A stretch of 64,000 nucleotides of DNA from Ulva prolifera (lineage: Eukaryota; Chlorophyta; Ulvophyceae; Ulvales; Ulvaceae): contig CM041198.1 in NCBI GenBank assembly GCA_023078555.1, forward strand, positions 770,856 through 834,855. Direction: 5' to 3'. Of the stretch, positions 57,782 through 64,000 are shown in pieces; the stretch's first letter is position 1; each line of letters begins with the position of its first letter. The translations under genes and the position numbers were made by a program. The notes under the pieces were generated by a model. That model ran no database searches. It was not told the DNA's origin and worked only from the letters and a program-made list of their open reading frames with translations.

Positions 57782-60776
57782 ATGTTTCAGTTCTTCTCAG
57801 CCTGTCGTAGGCCTTGGAGTCCCGGGATTTTGCCTCCTCAGGCCTTACATGCAGTGGGTCATAATTGGCGAAATGTGGCGATAAGCCAGCAGATTGTGGC
57901 CCAGGTAATGGGACCGCCTTGGAGCAATGTGCTGGCAAGTCACTCGCGGCCTGTCCTGCCTGTTGACTTGTCCACCCATTGGGCTGCATCCCAGACGCTG
58001 CATCGACCGTGCCGATGTGCGGAGAACCAATGTTGGCAACAGGCCAGCAGTGACCGAATCAAGATGGAGATGTGTGATCATTCAAGCTACTGCCGCGATT
58101 GCCTGGCCGGTACGGGCTCTGGCTTGACTGCGCGTGAGGACCATTTGCCAGGTATGAAGAAGACCATGTTGTCAGTGGATGACCAGATCAAAAGGACATC
58201 CCCCCAGCAGATGTGGTCCCCTGAGCACTATAGGCAGCCTCGACAGCTGACATGCTCAAGTTGTCCTGCTCAGCAGAACTTTTCAGGAGCCTCCCGCTTG
58301 ACACCTGCGGAAGAACTCGTTCATGCCATCAGTAAGCTCAACACAAGACTAGAGAGATCCAAGGAACGTGATGTAGACCGCGGCTATGTTTCTGTTGACA
58401 GGATCGGTCCAATACAAGTCGTGCCTCCAGTGCTGGATTCAGACATGTCGAGTCACATGGGTACCCCAGCATTAAGGCGACTGCGCCAGGGTCTAATCGG
58501 CCACTCCCTGGAGGTTCAGACGCCTTTTGGCATTAAGGCAGTACTGTATGCAGACTGGGCTGCAAGTGGCAGGCTGCTTTGGCAGGTGCTCTACACAGCA
58601 AAATCTGCAGGCTCATACCACCAATGGGCTCCGCTTCACTTGTGTTATGAACTGAACACGTCAATGATGTGGAATGCATTTGGGCACAGTCCGCTCATGA
58701 GCAGCCGATGATGCTAATCACATTTAATCATCTTGTGTCAAGCCTACAGGTGGAGTGCTTCATGATTCAGAGTGTGTATCCTTTGTATGCCAATGTGCAC
58801 ACAGAAGCTGGCGTGAGTGCTACCGCTACTAGTCACCGTTTTGAGGAGGCACGGGCAACTGTTGCCAGATGTGTCGGCGCTCCTCTGGATGAGTACGCTG
58901 TGGTGTTCACCGGCAGTGGCATGACCGGGGCAGCTTTCAAGCTTGCCCATTTGCTGGGCATTTCAAGGACGTCATCCGCATTACAGAGCACCGCTCGTGA
59001 GCAACAAAGTAGACCGATGCGACCAGTTGTCATGTACAGCATCATGGAGCATCACAGCAACTGCCTCCTGTGGCGGGAGCTTGACTGCGAGACTGTGGTA
59101 CGCATGTAGAGATATCTGTTCTGAACTGTTTTTGCTGTCATGGTGGCTTGCTTAGGCTGCAGTCTATGTTGCTGTGGCTACTTTCGACCACTTTGCATTG
59201 TGCTGGCTCTATTCAGCACATCTTGTCAGAGTAGACTCACAACAGCATCTTTGTTCATGCAAAGTTTGCTGTGCCATGCCCGTATAAGAGGGCAGGATGC
59301 ATGCCTCCGGCCTGCTAACATAAGCATCATACCAGCAAATGGCATGTTTCAGGTCATAGGCGAGGACAGCAAAGGGCTGATAGACATGAGGCAACTGGAG
59401 CTCGAGCTGCTTAAGCATGCGAATGCGCCACTCATCGTTGGATCATTTACTGCTGGCTCTAACGTGACAGGCATTGCTCCCGATGTTCACAGCATCGCCA
59501 ATCTCCTGCACCGTCATGGAGCCATTGCAGCTTTTGACTATGCCAGTGCAGGCTCAAGCAAACAGGTGCCATCCCAGGCGCTTAAGTTCATACATTGGGC
59601 ATCCTTGTTTTACTGCCTGCGGCATGCCGGCTGAACGAGCTGTACATGTACACTGGCCAATCAAACATCAAGATTTGCACACAGGTGACCTGTGTTCCCA
59701 CCAGCAGTGAGCATGAGATCATGGATGGCAGCCTTGATGCAGTCATGCTGTCCCCGCACAAGTTGGTGGGTGGGCCAGGATCCTGCGGGGTTTTGATTGT
59801 CCGCAGGAGCATCGTGCGCACAGAGGAGCCACAATCGCCAGGTGCCACTCTACACCAGAGATCCTGCATGTCTTCTTGTTGACGCTGTGACGTGAAGCAG
59901 TGACGTCGTGTGTGAGATCATGAAAGCTTCGTTTTTGGAGTTCCGAATCGTATGCACTGAAGCATAAGAAACATTGTACACAGAATGCACACGGATGCAG
60001 GTGGTGGTACGGTTGCGTACGTTAACGGTGCGCAACACTGGTATGAGCAAGACATCGAGCGCCGCGAAGAGGCTGGCACTCCCGATGTCCTGGGCTCTAT
60101 CCGCTGTGCACTTGCCATGCAGCTCCATTCATCACTGAGGCCGCCACTGACACATAGCCTGGGTGCCGCGCATACGATGCGGGCGCTCAAAGCTTGGAGT
60201 GGCGAGGCACGTATTGACATTGTTGGCAGCGATCGCACTGCGTTCTGGGATGAGAAGCGACGGTTGCCGCTGGTGTCGTTCAACGTCGTCGTGCCGCTGC
60301 GCCCTAACAGGCGGGCGCTCTCCCCGGAGGTCTCGAGCCTGAAACATCGCCGGAAGGCGCTCCTACACCCGCAGTTCGTGGCCGCCATCCTGAGTGATCT
60401 GTTTGGTATCCAGGCACGCGCAGGATGTGCGTGTGCCGGACCGTACGGCCATGTGCTGCTGCAGCGGCAGTTGATGTCCCAATGTGGTTGCTCAGAGAAG
60501 GACATGCAGGCGGTGGACCGCCATGCCGCGGCTGGTGATTCTTGGGCCAAGCCGGGATGGGTGAGAGTGTACTTCAGCTTTCTCATGACAGAGACTGAGG
60601 TGGACTATATCATACGTGTGTCCTGCCGTACTTGTGTGGAAGCATGGCGTGAAGGGCTTGTGTCGAGTTCTGACGAGAGCGCCAACTGTTCTCTGTGGGC
60701 TGTGCAGGCGCAGTGCAGGAGGTTGCTGTACATGGGCACAAGCTGTTGCCATTGTATGCTATGGATACGTCAACAG
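57782..60776 (+). CDS. Class-V PLP-dependent enzyme (NifS/cysteine-desulfurase-like superfamily)
   Basis: Exons 57782-58585, 58750-59097, 59353-59565, 59685-59841, 60001-60615 and 60708-60776 close in phase; about 735 residues so far, and the gene continues (possibly the exon starting at 60956). The first ~240 residues are not conserved and contain CxxC-like pairs (SYCRDCLAG, LTCSSCPAQ). The enzyme domain starts at GIKAVLYADWAASGRLL. Landmarks are SVYPLYANVHTEAGVSA, VVFTGSGMTGAAFKLAHL, MYSIMEHHSNCLLWRE, GAIAAFDYASAG, the PLP Lys in MLSPHKLVGGPGSCGVL, DIERREEAGTPDVLGSIR, ARAGCACAGPYGHVLL and VAVHGHKLLPLYAMDTSTG. It resembles long class-V aminotransferase-like proteins of plants and bacteria more than SufS/IscS; the substrate is unknown. 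The CACAG Cys sits in the region holding the desulfurase nucleophile, so sulfur transfer is possible but unproven. Confidence 0.85.
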
Positions 60777-60910
60777 GTGTGATCGGCATGCATGGCCTTC
60801 AAGCTGCATCATATATACACAATCACACATATGGATATTCAGGCCATGGAGCCTGGCCTGCTGGATGGCGACCGGGCCGGAATTCTTCTGATACAACATG
60901 TCCGTAACCC

Positions 60911-62002
60911 GTGATTACTCTGTCAATGAAGACAAGTCTGATGCTTGTCGCAGGGACGTTTAAGTATCGCTTGAGCTCGGGCAGCACCGTGGCTGTGAGC
61001 ATAGGTGATGCTGTCAAAGGTTGGCTGGGCAGGGAACAGATTGCGCCAAGGGGACCGTTGGATCCCACGACCCATCAAGACGTTTTGGAGAATAACCTGC
61101 TGTGGTGCCTGCCAAGCCCACAGTTGGATGAGCAGAAGCTCCATATGCAGCTAAAAAGGCAGCTGCACGCCGGCATGCAAACACTGCGGCACCCGCCTGC
61201 GGAACCCCTGGACCACCCTGCACATGCCGCACACCCGCACCAGCCAGGCCCAGACATCTTGGGCTCCCGCGCTCGGTGGTTTGTGTTGGCCGTCGAGATT
61301 TCGATAATTCTCGAAGCTGGTGAGGCTCAAGTTGATGCTGCAGGACATGGCATCGCAACACACTCTACAGATGGATCCACTTTTGGCGATGAAATCGTGC
61401 AGAGGCAGACCACAGGTCCCCCCACTAAAACACCCTACAGGTCTGGATGCCAGCACGCATGTCAACTATGCGGCACGCCCGCAGCTGTAAGTGGGTTGCG
61501 GAGTGACAGCTTTGGTGATGGTGGGCGCAGGCAGCGGCACCAGCTGCGTGCTGGTGGGAGAACGGAGGACAGGTGTCCACAGGAAACTCGCCAGGTGCGC
61601 TCGGGTCGTGCTACGACCAGCTGTCGCCCAGGAAGCGCTGGAGTCGAGGATGCACAAACACAGCGATCAAAGATTCATAGTGTACGAGAGGACCGGAAGG
61701 CAAGGCCGAGCAGCGCAAAGGCCACCAGTGCCGCCTCATGGGAGTCGAGCAATACATCAAGGCCTGGTAGGAGAGTGGACGGGAAGGCAGGTGGCACACA
61801 GCGTGGGGCAAGCAATGGGCGTAGCATACATGCAGGGGTCAGAAGGGCGACAGGTCGGCTTGCAGCTGCAGTGGTTCAGTCACCGGCAAAGGTGAAGAGC
61901 ATGAATGATTCTGACCGGGCACGTGCGGCCATTGCAGCGGGGAAAGCCGCGCTAGCAGCGTCAATGCGGCGGCGGCAGCTACGGTCCTGTCCACCGCGTT
62001 GA
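60911..62002 (+). CDS. Long basic low-complexity open frame, possible 3' exon of the class-V gene
   Basis: A 363-codon frame with no stop. The acceptor CTTGTCGCAG at 60955 would join the previous exon in phase 1, giving STG-TFKYRLSSGSTVAVSIGD and then PTTHQDVLENNLLWCLPSPQ. Beyond about 61170 the translation becomes His/Pro-, then Arg/Ser/Ala-rich (RKARPSSAKATSAASWESSN) and ends ARAAIAAGKAALAASMRRRQ. It could be a disordered C-terminal extension, the start of a separate gene, or only open by composition beyond 61170. Confidence 0.4.
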   Translation: MITLSMKTSLMLVAGTFKYRLSSGSTVAVSIGDAVKGWLGREQIAPRGPLDPTTHQDVLENNLLWCLPSPQLDEQKLHMQLKRQLHAGMQTLRHPPAEPLDHPAHAAHPHQPGPDILGSRARWFVLAVEISIILEAGEAQVDAAGHGIATHSTDGSTFGDEIVQRQTTGPPTKTPYRSGCQHACQLCGTPAAVSGLRSDSFGDGGRRQRHQLRAGGRTEDRCPQETRQVRSGRATTSCRPGSAGVEDAQTQRSKIHSVREDRKARPSSAKATSAASWESSNTSRPGRRVDGKAGGTQRGASNGRSIHAGVRRATGRLAAAVVQSPAKVKSMNDSDRARAAIAAGKAALAASMRRRQLRSCPPR

Positions 62003-63245
62003 CAGTCGGCAGTGTGCGGGATGCGGAGGCTGCTTGCCATTGCATGTGATTTAAAGTGTGATGTATCAGATTGCAAAGGCAAATGCGCAGTCTTTAGGCA
62101 CAGTTTCTGCTGTACGTAGATTCGTGTTACACAATCGTTGCAGGCCTGGCACGCTCAGGCGGTTGTGCATGAGCTCCTTGTGGTGCTTCTTTCTCTTGGT
62201 CGAGCTTGCCGGCATCCACTGGCCTCCACAAGGTGCTGGCGGCCATGTCCGGCAAAGTCGTAGAAGCGAAAGTGCTTCAGTGCGCGGTATCTTGCAATGT
62301 TCTCATTTGTCCAACTAGCTTTGGGTGAATTAGAAGAATGTCAGAAAAACATGTGCATATCACAACGCAAGTTGCTTAATTGTGGTCGGCTTGGTGGGTC
62401 CTCCTCTCACGTGCAGGTTCACTGTGGGAGGAAAATTGGTATTGCTGGATGGGTAACACAGCAGAGTTGCCCAAGGACTACGTGCGCCATCAACGGATTA
62501 GGAGGACTGGTCACTGTATGGAACCATAGATCTCAAAACAGTTGTGACAAACAGCAGCACTGCAACACACCAGCTGGGATCCTGCATAGCTAGCTCAGGT
62601 CGAGTCCATAACCAGAGGCATGATGTCGCACATGGCATGGGGTTTCGGCCCCGCATGTGCTGGCATATGTCCACAGAGCAGGAATGTTGCAGTTTTTGAC
62701 AGTTGATTGCCATATCAAAAGAAAAACAGCACTTCATGCTCATCCTGGGCCTCTTCGTGTGTTGTTCCAAAGGTATTCATTTCCATATGTGCATCCTGAT
62801 TGTACAGGCTGCACCATGGTGCAACACCCAACACTGTATCGCCGAATGATGCCAATCACACACATACGGAGCAGATGCTGAGTCCAGTTCTGGCTGGTGG
62901 GTCGTGTTCGAGGGCCGAGTCTCATGCATCTTCACACGCACACACGCACACACACATCTGAGCATTTTGGCAACCGATGATGTGGGCAGCCCCTAGCCGA
63001 TCTATCGGCGCGTGCCACTGCCATCCCTGATAACCCGATCGCTTCGGGACACATACACGTCTGTGACACAGCTCCTTGTCATCGGCTGATACCTGCTGAC
63101 CGTTGTGTTCGAACTAGAATTCAAGCGTGCAGCAGGGAAGACTATCATCGGATCCCAACAGTTCGAAATCGTCCACGTTCATCGTCTTGAGCCGCTGGTG
63201 CAAGCAACTTTGTAAGAGACAGCTTTATAGCGTGTAGTCAACGCC
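62003..63245. other. Gap without a recognised gene; CA-rich patch
   Basis: Short open frames only. A degenerate CA repeat (ACACGCACACACGCACACAC) lies at about 62934-62956. The last few hundred bases should hold the promoter of the plastid protein gene that follows. Confidence 0.4.
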
Positions 63246-64000
63246 ATGATCTGCACTTCTGTTTTTTCGCGATCGCCAGCTCCTTGTCGTTACGGCGTGG
63301 GCCCTGGTACACAGAAACGCCCTGTGGGGCATCAGTGCAGGATGATCCTTGCCCGATCTCAAGAAGACGACAAGATATTTAATAAACCAGAATTCAAGTT
63401 TGACACGACGGCAGACGTGCCTGGTGAAGACGTGCGATACCGACCAATTCACTGAATGACAATCGATACAGGGACAGTGCGGCCAGGAAAAGGCATCAAG
63501 CATCAAAGGTAAACATGCCAAACGGGTACAGGATATGTGGGCTGGGGAGCAATGGGAACTTGTGGGCAAGGGGGTGGCTTTGCTTATTCCGGTCCTCTTG
63601 GTGGGTGGAGCTGTCGTGGGAAGCTTCGCCGCAAATACGTATAATCAAGGAGCAGAGTACGTCCAGACTACTACATTAAGTGTCCATCTGCTCATTGGAT
63701 CGCTATTTGTGACTGGTGTATGATTGTGACTGTTGCTCTCCACCTCACAATTGCGTTGCGTGCAGCTCTTACCTCGTCAGTCCTTCACAAGATCGACCCG
63801 CGCAAATTATTAAAGGGGCAGATTATGGTATTTGAGACAGCACTGCTACGCCACGCTGCGCACAGTCACGAAGTAGTGCAAGCCGAGTACCATGGTGGCC
63901 TCTTGCATTGGTACCAGAGTGCATATTCAATCTGCCCCATTCAAGGGAGGGGCCACTTATTTAGGGAAACAGATTGATTGTCAGAAGCTGTAGGGGTATA
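63246..64000 (+). CDS. Plastid-targeted thylakoid-type membrane protein, cut by window edge
   Basis: Exon 1, 63246-63431, encodes a chloroplast transit peptide (MICTSVFSRSPAPCRYGVGP) followed by DDKIFNKPEFKFDTTADVPG. Exon 2 starts at 63532 after GGTACAG in phase 0 and reads DMWAGEQWELVGKGVALLIP and then VLLVGGAVVGSFAANTYNQG. So a short stromal segment with a Trp-rich amphipathic motif is followed by one membrane helix, ending in the ATYN(E/Q)GA-type string seen in small plastid membrane proteins of the green lineage whose exact role I cannot name. A second hydrophobic segment (LSVHLLIGSLFVTG) follows in frame, and another open frame from 63760 may be a later exon. The gene runs off the right edge, so the C-terminus is unknown. 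Confidence 0.6.

Overview
The window is nuclear DNA of a green alga. Nearly every recognisable gene is split by GT-AG introns of about 75-650 bp, several proteins begin with plastid- or mitochondrion-type presequences, the closest recognisable families are those of the green lineage (starch phosphorylase, UVR/NTF2-like protein, plant-type alpha/beta hydrolase, plastid membrane protein), and an axonemal outer-arm dynein light chain (LC1) implies a lineage able to build motile flagella. Base composition is mixed, near 50% GC by eye, with poly-G and CA microsatellites. I cannot name the species. A flagellate chlorophyte, prasinophyte or zoospore-forming streptophyte would all fit.

Layout, left to right. 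0.8-4 kb: an organellar GNAT acetyltransferase and mitochondrial NFU1, both on the plus strand. 4.6-8.2 kb: a six-exon alpha/beta hydrolase on the minus strand. 8.2-12 kb: sparse, with unnamed minus-strand candidate exons and a clear tRNA-Arg(CCG). 12.2-14.3 kb: an unidentified plus-strand gene. 15-17.4 kb: a rhomboid intramembrane protease. 17.9-20.3 kb: an alanine/serine-glyoxylate aminotransferase on the minus strand, head-to-head with a plastid UVR + NTF2-like gene (20.7-21.8 kb). 22.3-28.8 kb: one large minus-strand gene for a long, mostly disordered protein I cannot name. 29.5-34 kb: GC-rich candidate exons and a secretory membrane protein. 34.8-37.4 kb: fragments of further minus-strand genes. 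37.5-41.8 kb: a C5orf34-like gene head-to-head with the dynein LC1 gene. 42.6-44.6 kb: an unnamed acidic protein. 44.7-46.9 kb: a MYST histone acetyltransferase. 47-49.9 kb: no firm gene. 49.9-54.7 kb: alpha-glucan phosphorylase. 54.9-57.1 kb: a mitochondrial DnaJ on the minus strand, divergent from a class-V PLP enzyme (57.8-61 kb). 63.2 kb to the right edge: a plastid membrane protein cut by the window.

These are ordinary, independent nuclear genes rather than an operon-like system. Possible functional links are the three head-to-head pairs (aminotransferase/UVR-NTF2; C5orf34/LC1; DnaJ/class-V PLP enzyme). Exon coordinates were deduced by hand from reading frame, intron phase and splice consensus. 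Where phases close perfectly I say so; first exons are the least certain parts.
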